From Pelagibius litoralis (GTDB taxonomy: Bacteria > Pseudomonadota > Alphaproteobacteria > Kiloniellales > Kiloniellaceae): a stretch of 64,000 nucleotides of DNA. Positions within the stretch are counted from its first letter, which is position 1, and every line of letters starts with the position of its first letter. The position numbers were made by a program, and so were the translations under genes. Shown piece by piece: positions 43,216-51,073 of the stretch. The stretch lies in contig NZ_JAAQPH010000004.1 of assembly GCF_011683915.1 (NCBI RefSeq), forward strand, positions 248,001-312,000. Direction: 5' to 3'. The notes under the pieces are model-generated. The model saw nothing but the letters and a program-made list of their open reading frames with translations, did not search any database and was not told the origin of the DNA.

Positions 43216-43980
43216 TCAGCTCACCAGGCCGACCCGGCGTCGGCCTTCTTCGGTTTTCAGCGAGAAGTCGGTGCCGGCGAATTCCGCGGCCTCAGCCGTG
43301 CACAGCCAGGCAATCGCGCGGGCAGGCCAGTCCGCCGGGATATGGACAGAGGGGTCCAGCTGGCTGACCGGGTTGATGCCGGAAGCCTTGATCGAAACCT
43401 GCATGTCGGTGGCGACGGTACCGGGGCTCAGACCCACCACCCGGATGCCTTTTTCGCGGTATTCCTTGTCGGCGCAGCGGGTCAGCGACAGCACGGCGGC
43501 CTTCGTCGAGCAGTAGTGGCTCCAGCCCTCGAGGGCCCCGGTAGCGGCGCCTGAGCTGATGTTGACGATCACGCCGCTGCCCTGCGCTTCCATGACCGGG
43601 AGCGCGGCGCGCAGACCGTGGTAGACGCCCTTGAGATTGATGTCGACGGCAAGGTCCCAGGCTGCCGGGTCGGACTCGCCCAGGCGCGCAATCGGGTCGA
43701 TCACCCCTGCGTTGTTCACCAGGATGTCCAGGCTGCCATAGGTGCTTCGGCAATGCTCGACAGCGGCGGTGACATCGTCATAGCGGCTGACGTCGCAGGC
43801 AACGGCGCTCGCCTTGTCGCCTGCCTCGGTGATCTTCGTGGCCAGCGCCTCGATCTCATCCAGGCTGCGCGCGGCAAGGACAACTGAGACGCCCAACCGC
43901 GCCAGTTCCTCGGCCGCGGCGGCGCCGATCCCCCGGCTGGCGCCTGTGATAACAGCGGTCTTGCCCTGCAGTTCCTGCAT
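43216..43980 (-). CDS. SDR family NAD(P)-dependent oxidoreductase
   Basis: A 254-residue short-chain dehydrogenase. TGASRGIG is at about 13-20, NNAG at about 90, and the catalytic serine and Y-x3-K (SHYCSTKAAV) at about 155-161, all intact. The segment GLSPGTVATDMQVSIKASGINPVSQLDP is like that of yeast-type and FabG-related reductases, but the substrate is unknown. It is convergent with the DoxX gene across 21 bp. The 140 bp upstream separates it from the ribonucleotide reductase gene on the same strand. Confidence 0.92.
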   Translation of the reverse strand: MQELQGKTAVITGASRGIGAAAAEELARLGVSVVLAARSLDEIEALATKITEAGDKASAVACDVSRYDDVTAAVEHCRSTYGSLDILVNNAGVIDPIARLGESDPAAWDLAVDINLKGVYHGLRAALPVMEAQGSGVIVNISSGAATGALEGWSHYCSTKAAVLSLTRCADKEYREKGIRVVGLSPGTVATDMQVSIKASGINPVSQLDPSVHIPADWPARAIAWLCTAEAAEFAGTDFSLKTEEGRRRVGLVS

Positions 43981-44120
43981 TCTGTGTTCTCCCTGATATT
44001 GGAATTGTGGATGTCCCTGACCGGAAGGCTTCGCGGCAGCCTTGCCTGTTGGCAGCGGGACCGGCCCCGCGCGTAGGGTTTGGTTTGGGCGGTGCTACCC
44101 GCCCGATCGGACTTTGTTGT

Positions 44121-46457
44121 TTAGCCACACTTGGAGTAACCGCAGGCGGTGCAGAGGTCGCAGCCCTCCTGGCGGATCAGGCTGGCGCCGCCGCACTTAG
44201 GGCATTGGGCAAAGCGCCGGTCGCCGGCGGGATTGCCCAGGTTCACCACCGCCTTTTGTTCGCCGTCCTGCGGCGCATCTTTGGCCTGCAGGAAACCGAT
44301 CTCCATCATGTGCTGCTCGATCACCCCGCCGATGGCGGCCAGCAGGGAGGGAACGTAACGCCCCTCCATCCAGGCGCCGCCGCGCGGATCGAAAACCGCC
44401 TTCAGCTCCTCTACGACAAAGGAGACATCGCCGCCGCGGCGGAACACGGCGGAGATCATGCGGGTCAGTGCCAGGGTCCAGGCATAGTGTTCCATGTTCT
44501 TCGAGTTGATGAAGATCTCGAAGGGGCGCCGGCGTTGCTCCTGGCCGCCGCCCTGCTTGCCGGCGCTTTCCTGAACGATGTCGTTCAGGGTGATGTAGAT
44601 CGCATGGTCGCTGTCGGGCCAGCGCAGCTTGTAGGTACTGCCGGGCAGGGCCTCCGGCCGCGCCAGCGGGTCGGTCATGTAGACCACCTCGCCCTCTGAG
44701 GTGAGGCCGCTGGAGGCCTGCCCGTGTGCCGGCGCTGTTTGTCCGCCGTCTTTCGGCTCGACCGAGAGCACGGCCCCGGTGATCTCGTTGGGCCGATAGG
44801 TTGTGCAGCCCTTGCAGCCCAGGTCATAGGCCTGGGCGTAGACATCCTTGAAGGCCTCGAAAGAGATCTCGGCCGGCAGGTTGATGGTCTTGGAGACCGA
44901 ACTGTCGATATAGCGCTGCACGGCGGCCTGCATCACCACATGGGCGGCGGGTTCCAGCGTCTGGGCATCGACAAAGGCGGGGGTCAGCGGCGCTTCCGGC
45001 CCTTTCAGGCGGCGGTAGAGGCGATAGGCGTAGTCGCTGACGTCCTCTTCGCGGCGGCTGCCGTCGGGCTGCAGAATCCGCCTGGTGTAGGCGAAGCTGA
45101 AAACCGGCTCCAGGCCGGAGGAGATGTTGTCCGCCAGCAGCGAAATGGTGCCGGTGGGTGCGATGGAGGTGACCAGGGCATTGCGGATGCCGTGGCGGGC
45201 GATGCCGTCGCGCAGTTCCTCGTCCAATTCGCGGATCGACTCGCCGGCCAGATAGGCTTCGCGGTCGAACAGCGGAAAGGGCCCTTTTTCCTTGGCGAGA
45301 TCGATCGAGGCCTGGTAGGCGGCGTGCCGGAAGGCGGCCATCCAGCGTTCCGTCATCGCCACCGCCTCGGCGGAGCCATAGCGCAGCCCGCAGCAGATCA
45401 GCGCATCGGCCAGACCGGTAACGCCCAGGCCGATGCGGCGTTTCGCCTGGGCCTCCTGGCGTTGCGCCTCCAGCGGGAAGCGCGAAACGTCGATGGCGTT
45501 GTCGAGCATGCGCACGGCGGTCGGCACCAGGGCTCCCAGGGCTATGACATCTAGCGCCGCCTCCGCCTCGAAGGGCCTGGTCACCAGGGCGGTCAGATTG
45601 ATCGAGCCCAGCAGGCAGGCGCCATAAGGCGGCAGCGGCTGCTCGCCGCAGGGATTGGTCGCCCGGATGGTTTCGCAGTAGTGCAGATTGTTGCGCCGGT
45701 TGATGCGGTCGATGAAAATCACCCCCGGCTCGGCGGCGGCATAGGTCGCCCGCATGATGCGGTCCCAGAGGACGCGGGCCTGGATGACACGGTAGACGGT
45801 CCCCTCAAAGGCCAGTTGCCAGGGCTGGTCCTCGCGCACCGCCTGCATGAAGGCGTCGCTGATCAGGACCGAGAGATTGAACATGGAAAGCCGGCCCGGC
45901 GTCTGCTTGGCTTCGATGAAGGCTTCGATGTCCGGATGGTCGCAGGCCAGGGTGGCCATCATCGCGCCGCGGCGTGACCCGGCACTCATGATGGTCCGGC
46001 ACATGGCGTCCCAGACGTCCATGAAGGAGAGCGGGCCCGAGGCGTCCGCGCCGATCCCGTGAACCGGTGCGCCGCGTGGCCTGAGGGTGGAGAAGTCGTA
46101 GCCGATGCCGCCGCCCTGCTGCATGGTCAGCGCGGCTTCCTTCAGATGCTCGAAGATGCCGGCCATATCGTCGGGGATGGCCCCCATGACGAAGCAGTTG
46201 AACAGGGTGACGTTGCGGTCGCTGCCGGCCCCGGCCTGGATGCGCCCGGCCGGCAAAAAGCGAAAATCGCGCAGCGCGTCATAAAATTCGGATTTGACGG
46301 TGCCCTGGGTTGAATATTGTCCTTCAGCGGCCGCCAAAGCTCCGGCAATCCGCCGCCAGGTGTCGGCGACGGTTTTGTCCACAGGCTCGCCCGAGGCCGC
46401 CTTGAGGCGGTACTTCATGTCCCAGATTTCTTGTGACAGGGCCGAGAATTCAGACAT
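44121..46457 (-). CDS. nrdJ: Adenosylcobalamin-dependent (class II) ribonucleoside-diphosphate reductase
   Basis: A 778-residue NrdJ of the zinc-ribbon (NrdJ_Z) type. It reduces ribonucleotides using a cobalamin-generated thiyl radical, in air or without it. The redox cysteine pair includes NCFVMG near the N-terminus and GCKGCTTYRPN later. The active-site NPCGEQPL carries the thiyl cysteine with its asparagine and glutamate neighbours. The C-terminus is a zinc ribbon (CPKCGG...CDLCTACGYSKC). ATG 46457 fits the family start; the open frame to 46664 lacks similarity. No cobalamin riboswitch was seen upstream. A PduO-type adenosyltransferase that makes its cofactor lies 15 kb away. Confidence 0.95.
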   Translation of the reverse strand: MSEFSALSQEIWDMKYRLKAASGEPVDKTVADTWRRIAGALAAAEGQYSTQGTVKSEFYDALRDFRFLPAGRIQAGAGSDRNVTLFNCFVMGAIPDDMAGIFEHLKEAALTMQQGGGIGYDFSTLRPRGAPVHGIGADASGPLSFMDVWDAMCRTIMSAGSRRGAMMATLACDHPDIEAFIEAKQTPGRLSMFNLSVLISDAFMQAVREDQPWQLAFEGTVYRVIQARVLWDRIMRATYAAAEPGVIFIDRINRRNNLHYCETIRATNPCGEQPLPPYGACLLGSINLTALVTRPFEAEAALDVIALGALVPTAVRMLDNAIDVSRFPLEAQRQEAQAKRRIGLGVTGLADALICCGLRYGSAEAVAMTERWMAAFRHAAYQASIDLAKEKGPFPLFDREAYLAGESIRELDEELRDGIARHGIRNALVTSIAPTGTISLLADNISSGLEPVFSFAYTRRILQPDGSRREEDVSDYAYRLYRRLKGPEAPLTPAFVDAQTLEPAAHVVMQAAVQRYIDSSVSKTINLPAEISFEAFKDVYAQAYDLGCKGCTTYRPNEITGAVLSVEPKDGGQTAPAHGQASSGLTSEGEVVYMTDPLARPEALPGSTYKLRWPDSDHAIYITLNDIVQESAGKQGGGQEQRRRPFEIFINSKNMEHYAWTLALTRMISAVFRRGGDVSFVVEELKAVFDPRGGAWMEGRYVPSLLAAIGGVIEQHMMEIGFLQAKDAPQDGEQKAVVNLGNPAGDRRFAQCPKCGGASLIRQEGCDLCTACGYSKCG

Positions 46458-46667
46458 GGCCAAGCCTTTCAACGATCCTAAGATCCCGGATTTGAGCCAT
46501 CTTGCGGCAGAAATGCTGTGTCGACGATAGGTCTGGCTCCTTGCCCGGTCAAGCCGTGTTCGGTTTTTGTTTCTTTCGCCGATTCGCGGCCCGGCGATAT
46601 CTTGGCAAGCGGAGATTTTCCCCCGTTTGTTGCCGGGACGAGAGCTGTCCACAGCTTTGCGCACAAG

Positions 46668-47429
46668 CTAATCGATCTGCTGAGTCGATTCCCCCGCTTG
46701 AGGCATAAGCATTTTCTGATGATTGGGCGATGCCAGGGCGCGGCTGCGCTCTTCGATTGCGGTTTCCAGGCGCCGCAGGAACTCTTTTCGATGCAGCCCC
46801 GGCTCGATCTGGGGAAGGAACTCCAGGACGATGGTTCCGGCCTTTTTTGCAAAGCGGTGGCGGCCCCAGAAAAGGCCGGAATTCAGGGCCACCGGCACGA
46901 CGCCGATGCCGAGTTGGCTGTAAAGCGCGGCAACGCCCGGATGGTAGGGGCGCTTTTGGCCGGGGGCGACCCGCGTGCCCTCAGGGAAAATCACGATGGG
47001 CCGGCCTTGGGAGACGGCGTGTTTGGCCTTGGCGACCATCTTGCGCAGGGCCCGGCTGCCGCCCTTGCGGTCCACCGGCACCAGGCCGGCGCGCAGCAGG
47101 TAGAGCCCGAAAACCGGTATCCAGGTCAATTCCTGCTTCAGGACGAAGCTGTGGTCCCACAGCAGCAGGGAGAAGATGAGCGTATCCCAGGCGGACTGAT
47201 GCTTGGCCGCGATCAGGACCGGTCCATCCGGCAGGTTCTCAAGGCCGCGCACCTCGTAGCGCAGGCCGCAGAGGATGCGCAGGGCCGCCATGATGCCGCC
47301 GACCCAAAAGCGGCCGAGATGATACAGCCAGCTGCGCGGCCCCAGCATCAATGGCAGGCCGACGACCAGGATCAGGCTGGTCCAGACGTAGAAGAAGAGA
47401 TTGAACAGCAGGGACCGGAGCAGGGTCAT
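46668..47429 (-). CDS. plsC: Lysophospholipid acyltransferase family protein (1-acylglycerol-3-phosphate acyltransferase)
   Basis: A 253-residue membrane-associated acyltransferase. The catalytic H-x4-D motif is HQSAWD at about 78-83 and the substrate-binding FPEGTR is at about 150-155, with a hydrophobic N-terminus (LFNLFFYVWTSLILVVGLPLML). It would make phosphatidic acid from lysophosphatidic acid in phospholipid synthesis. It overlaps the YdcF gene by four bases and is the last gene of the ftsE-ftsX-ydcF-plsC operon. Confidence 0.92.
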   Translation of the reverse strand: MTLLRSLLFNLFFYVWTSLILVVGLPLMLGPRSWLYHLGRFWVGGIMAALRILCGLRYEVRGLENLPDGPVLIAAKHQSAWDTLIFSLLLWDHSFVLKQELTWIPVFGLYLLRAGLVPVDRKGGSRALRKMVAKAKHAVSQGRPIVIFPEGTRVAPGQKRPYHPGVAALYSQLGIGVVPVALNSGLFWGRHRFAKKAGTIVLEFLPQIEPGLHRKEFLRRLETAIEERSRALASPNHQKMLMPQAGESTQQID

Positions 47430-48076
47430 GGCACCGCTGCCACCAGGCTTTCAAACCAGTTCCGGACCACGGCGACCAGATACTTGCTGTATTCCGACAC
47501 CAGCAGCGAGCTGCTGCCGGGCCAGAGCCACCAGTCGTCGCGCTTGAAGGGTTCGGGAAACACCGGGTGCGGGACGACCTCGATACCGGGCATGCGGCGG
47601 CGAAATTCCAGCAAAGAGCGCGGCATGTGATAGGTCGCCGTCACCAGCCTGAGAGAGGCCGCACCCTCGGCAGCAATCCAATCCGCCGTCTCGATCGCGT
47701 TGCCCCGGGTGTTGTCGGCCTCGTAGCCCAGAAAGACGCAGCAGGACAGGTCTTCGGGCGACTGTTCGAAAACTTCCAGCAACTGGCGCACGTCGATGCC
47801 GCGATAGACGCCGGATACGAAGAGCTTGTCCGCCTTTTGGGCGGTCAGCAGGGCCAGGGCCGTGTTCAGGCGGTCGCTGCCGCCGGTCAGGACCACGATG
47901 GCGTCGGTCTGGCTTTCAAGATCCTGCACCTCCGTGGGCAGTTGGCTGGCAAACCAGAACAGGCCGCCGCCCCAGGCCAGGCCGAGGATCGCCGCCACCG
48001 CCAGCAACCTGCGCAACCAGCGAAGCTTGCCGGCGACCGACCTCAGGCGATCCTTTCCAGAGGGGCGCTGGCGCAT
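47426..48076 (-). CDS. YdcF family (DUF218) membrane protein
   Basis: A 216-residue protein: one N-terminal membrane helix (about 20-42, LLAVAAILGLAWGGGLFWF) and a DUF218 domain (IVVLTGGSDRLNTALALLTAQKADKLFVSG, NTRGNAIETADW, LVTATYHMPRS). SanA/YdcF relatives are linked to envelope integrity. ATG 48076 overlaps the ftsX stop (TGATG). The longer frame upstream shadows ftsX. Confidence 0.9.
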   Translation of the reverse strand: MRQRPSGKDRLRSVAGKLRWLRRLLAVAAILGLAWGGGLFWFASQLPTEVQDLESQTDAIVVLTGGSDRLNTALALLTAQKADKLFVSGVYRGIDVRQLLEVFEQSPEDLSCCVFLGYEADNTRGNAIETADWIAAEGAASLRLVTATYHMPRSLLEFRRRMPGIEVVPHPVFPEPFKRDDWWLWPGSSSLLVSEYSKYLVAVVRNWFESLVAAVP

Positions 48077-48975
48077 CACGGCATCCTGGCCAGGGTGCGC
48101 AGCACGGTGAAACGCGCTGTCAGCATGGTCACCAGGGCTGAGGCAACCGGCAGGAGGATCAGCAGCGACCACTCGTGGGGCAGCAGGCTCATTTCAGGCA
48201 GCAGTCCGGAGTTGATGCGCTGCAGAAGATGGCGCCCCAGATAAAGGGTCGGGAGGGCGCAGAGCAGCCCGATCAGGCCGCCGCGCAGGCCGAGGCTGAG
48301 GGCATGGTTCTGAAACTGGCGGGCGACATAGGAATCCTGCGCGCCGATCAGATGCAGCAGTTCGATGGCCTGCTCGTGGGCCGCCAGACCCATGCGGGTC
48401 ACGAAAGCCACCATGATCGCGGCGGCGCAGACCACCATGGCGACGATCACGATGGCCATGATCTCCACCGCCCAGGCGAGGTCCAAAAGGTGCGACAGCC
48501 AGCGTTGGTGATCGTCCACCAGGCTGCCGGGCGCAATGGCCAGGACCGAGCGGCGCAGGGCCGCCAGATCCGGTGGCTGGCCTGCATCCACCGTCACGGC
48601 GATCAGCCGCGGCAGCGGCAGGTCGCCGGCCAGCACCGCATCGCCCAGCCAGGGCTCCAGCAGTGCCGATATCTCGCTGGTCTGCATGGCGTCGACCGCG
48701 ATAACCCCCTGGGTCTGCTCGAGCAGGGCGACGACTGCCGGCAATACGGGGTCGTTCCCGGTCGCGTTTTCCGCTGCTGGTGCCGCAGCCGGCAGCTGAA
48801 CCGTCAAGGCGCCGGCCAGCCCGCTGTCCCAGCGCGAAGCCAGCTTGTTGGCCACCATGGCGCCGGCCAGGGCCAGGGCCGCCAGATAGACCATGATGGC
48901 AACCAGCAGCGGCAGATAGCGGCCTGAGGCATCGCGGTCGAGCGGAACCGCCTGATGTTTGCGCCGCCGGCTCAT
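48076..48975 (-). CDS. ftsX: Cell division protein FtsX
   Basis: A 299-residue permease-like subunit with four membrane segments: one near residue 30, a periplasmic domain of about 55-160, and three helices from about 165 (LAWAVEIMAIVIVAMVVCAAAIMVAFV). FtsEX regulates periplasmic amidase activation during division rather than transport. Its start overlaps ftsE by four bases and its end overlaps the YdcF gene. Confidence 0.93.
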   Translation of the reverse strand: MSRRRKHQAVPLDRDASGRYLPLLVAIMVYLAALALAGAMVANKLASRWDSGLAGALTVQLPAAAPAAENATGNDPVLPAVVALLEQTQGVIAVDAMQTSEISALLEPWLGDAVLAGDLPLPRLIAVTVDAGQPPDLAALRRSVLAIAPGSLVDDHQRWLSHLLDLAWAVEIMAIVIVAMVVCAAAIMVAFVTRMGLAAHEQAIELLHLIGAQDSYVARQFQNHALSLGLRGGLIGLLCALPTLYLGRHLLQRINSGLLPEMSLLPHEWSLLILLPVASALVTMLTARFTVLRTLARMP

Positions 48976-49664
48976 GGCGCTTCCCGTTTGGGTGCGGCAG
49001 CGGAATCGCCGGACGAATCGATCTCGCCGCCGCTCAGCCGGGTAATTGGATGGCGGAAGCGCTGAACAAGCGATTCGTTATGCGTGGCGATGACAACGGT
49101 GGTGCCGATTTTGTTCAGCTCTTCGAAGAGATAAAGCAGCCGTACCGCCATGCGGTCGTCCAGGTTGCCGGTCGGTTCGTCGGCCAGCAGCAGGCTGGGC
49201 CGGCCGATGACGGCACGGGCGATCGCCACCCGCTGCTGCTGCCCGCCGGAGAGCGTTGGCGGCAGGGCATCCATGTGGTCGGCCAGGCCGACCCAGCTCA
49301 GCAGTTCTTCGACGTCCTTGGCACTGCGGGCGCCGGCTTCTCCGCTGATTTGCAGAGGCAGGGCCACGTTTTCGCGCGCGGTGAGGTGTTCCAGCAGTCG
49401 AAAGTCCTGGAAAACGACTCCGATTTGCCGCCGCAGCAGGGCCGTCTCGCGCCGCGAGAGCCCGGCGATATCGCGCCCGAAGAGCGCCACGCGGCCGTCG
49501 CTGGGGTGCTGCGCAAGGTACATCATGCGCAATAGCGAAGATTTGCCCGCGCCGCTGGCCCCGACGAGGAAGTGATAGGATCCGGGGTCGAACTGCAGGG
49601 AGATGTGCTTCAGGATCTCCGGACCCTTGCCATAGCGCAGCACGACGTCCTCGAAGCGAACCAA
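48972..49664 (-). CDS. ftsE: Cell division ATP-binding protein FtsE
   Basis: A 230-residue ABC ATPase. Walker A GASGAGKS is at 35-42, the Q-loop in [22 protein letters not shown], the signature LSGGQQQR at about 137, and Walker B LLLADEPT at about 157. It powers FtsX. Translation begins at TTG 49664, preceded by AAAGGGAAA. It heads ftsE-ftsX-ydcF-plsC and is divergent from the MJ0042 zinc-finger gene across about 145 bp. Confidence 0.95.
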   Translation of the reverse strand: MVRFEDVVLRYGKGPEILKHISLQFDPGSYHFLVGASGAGKSSLLRMMYLAQHPSDGRVALFGRDIAGLSRRETALLRRQIGVVFQDFRLLEHLTARENVALPLQISGEAGARSAKDVEELLSWVGLADHMDALPPTLSGGQQQRVAIARAVIGRPSLLLADEPTGNLDDRMAVRLLYLFEELNKIGTTVVIATHNESLVQRFRHPITRLSGGEIDSSGDSAAAPKREAP

Positions 49665-49809
49665 ACTTAAATTTCCCTTTTGCGGAAGCGTGAATCGAAA
49701 ATGGCATAGGCACGTCAGCCCCGTAAAGGTTTCTGCTCATGCCTTGCTTTGATTATACCCCGACCATATAAGATTACCGGATCATCTGCTGGGGGGGCAG
49801 TGCGCCTCT

Positions 49810-50478
49810 ATGATTGTTTCTTGTCCTGCCTGCGAAAGCCGCTTTGCCGTCGAGCGAGAACAGCTCGGCTTTGACGGGCGTATCGTGCGCTGTGGCAAGT
49901 GCGGCAATTGCTGGCATCAGATGCCGGAGGACGAACCGCCCGAGGCTGTTGAAGCCGCGCCGGCGGAATCCGAATCCATTCCCCCACCGCCGCTGCGGCC
50001 GCCACAGCGGCGGCCCGCCCCGAAAAAAGCCAAGGCCAGACGCGGCGGTGCTATCGGCTGGCTGTTGTTGCTGTTGTTCCTGCTCGGCCTGGTCGCCGGT
50101 GCCTGGTTCGGACGCGATCAGGTCGTCGCCCAGTTCCCGCAGACCGAACCCGTCTATCAGGCGCTTGGAATTCCCGTGATGCCGCCAGGGCCGACGCTGG
50201 AACTGCGGGTTGCCGATCCGAAGTCGACGGTGCGTGAAGGCGACAGGGTTATCCTCTTGAGAGGCACTGTCACCAACATCTCAACGCGCAAGCAGTCGGT
50301 GCCGAAGCTGATGGCACGCCTGACCGGCAAGGACGGGGAGGTCCTGCTTGAGTGGGTCTTCGAGGCGCCGAAGGCCGAGTTGGATGCCGGCGGTGAGGTC
50401 GAGTTCGCCACCGAAGCGGTGAACCCGCCAAGCGAAGGCCAGAACCTCACGATCAACTTCGTCAAAGAAGAGGAATAA
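49810..50478 (+). CDS. MJ0042-type zinc-finger membrane protein (DUF3426-like)
   Basis: A 222-residue protein. The N-terminal zinc ribbon has C5-x2-C8 and C28-x2-C31 (VSCPACESRFAVE and VRCGKCGNCW). A proline-rich linker, one membrane helix (about 79-97, IGWLLLLLFLLGLVAGAWF) and a C-terminal beta domain (LRGTVTNISTRKQSVPKLMARLTG) follow. This combination, often next to ftsEX in alphaproteobacteria, has no proven role. It is monocistronic or leads into cpdR. Confidence 0.92.
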   Translation: MIVSCPACESRFAVEREQLGFDGRIVRCGKCGNCWHQMPEDEPPEAVEAAPAESESIPPPPLRPPQRRPAPKKAKARRGGAIGWLLLLLFLLGLVAGAWFGRDQVVAQFPQTEPVYQALGIPVMPPGPTLELRVADPKSTVREGDRVILLRGTVTNISTRKQSVPKLMARLTGKDGEVLLEWVFEAPKAELDAGGEVEFATEAVNPPSEGQNLTINFVKEEE

Positions 50479-50510
50479 CCGTTCCGGCGCGTGCCGATCG
50501 GCCCTTCCCA

Positions 50511-50526
50511 TTAAGCCTTGCTTAAC
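50511..50526 (+). promoter_or_regulatory. CtrA-type binding box upstream of cpdR
   Basis: TTAA (50511-50514), seven bases (gccttgc), TTAAC (50522-50526): an exact match to the CtrA consensus TTAA-N7-TTAAC. It lies 133 bp before the cpdR start and 33 bp after the preceding gene. Function is inferred, but CtrA-cell-cycle logic fits the downstream gene. Confidence 0.7.
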
Positions 50527-50658
50527 CACGCGGTGGCAGTTTGGCCAAGAGGGTCGGGCCCGGTAGCCCGTTGGAGTCGGACACGCCGCAGAGGCGCTTC
50601 AACTCCTTTCGAGACCGGGCTCCGGACCGATCGATGATCCGCAGGAGAGGTTAGCAAC

Positions 50659-51036
50659 ATGGCGCATATCCTGGTCGCCGAAGACGATACTGCAGTTCAG
50701 AGCTTTGTCAGCCGGGCCTTGGCCCATCGGGGCCACAAGGTGACCTCCGTAGAGGACGGCGTGCAGGCCTTGGAGGCACTTGGCGGCAGAGAGTTCGATC
50801 TGTTGATTACCGACATCGTGATGCCGAGCCTCGACGGTATCGGTCTTGCGCTGAAAGTGGCGAAGGATCACCCCAGCCTGCCGGTCCTGCTGATGACCGG
50901 CTACTCCGCGGAGCGCCAGCGCGCGCATAACCTCGAAGAACTGATCTGCGAAGTCATTACCAAGCCCTTCACGCTGCTCGAGATCTGCGAGGCTGCCGAG
51001 GCCGCCCTCGAAACCGAGCCGATGACCTGCCACTAA
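50659..51036 (+). CDS. cpdR: Single-domain response regulator CpdR
   Basis: A 125-residue stand-alone receiver. The acidic pair E8-D9-D10, phosphoacceptor D52 in LLITDIVMPSLDG, the threonine in LLMTGYS, and the lysine in VITKPF are all intact. CpdR, when unphosphorylated, primes ClpXP to degrade CtrA and other cell-cycle proteins. Family resemblance is in AEDDTAVQSFVSRAL and the length. GGAGAGG precedes the ATG. A CtrA-type box lies upstream, suggesting feedback. Confidence 0.9.
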   Translation: MAHILVAEDDTAVQSFVSRALAHRGHKVTSVEDGVQALEALGGREFDLLITDIVMPSLDGIGLALKVAKDHPSLPVLLMTGYSAERQRAHNLEELICEVITKPFTLLEICEAAEAALETEPMTCH

Positions 51037-51073
51037 GGCCGTCGTTACCAGGGCCGTTGCAGCAGAGTCTGAT

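Noticed and set aside
46458-46667. Possible cobalamin riboswitch upstream of nrdJ
   Set aside because: An AGCCAGACC word resembles part of a B12 box, but the other conserved parts are missing.
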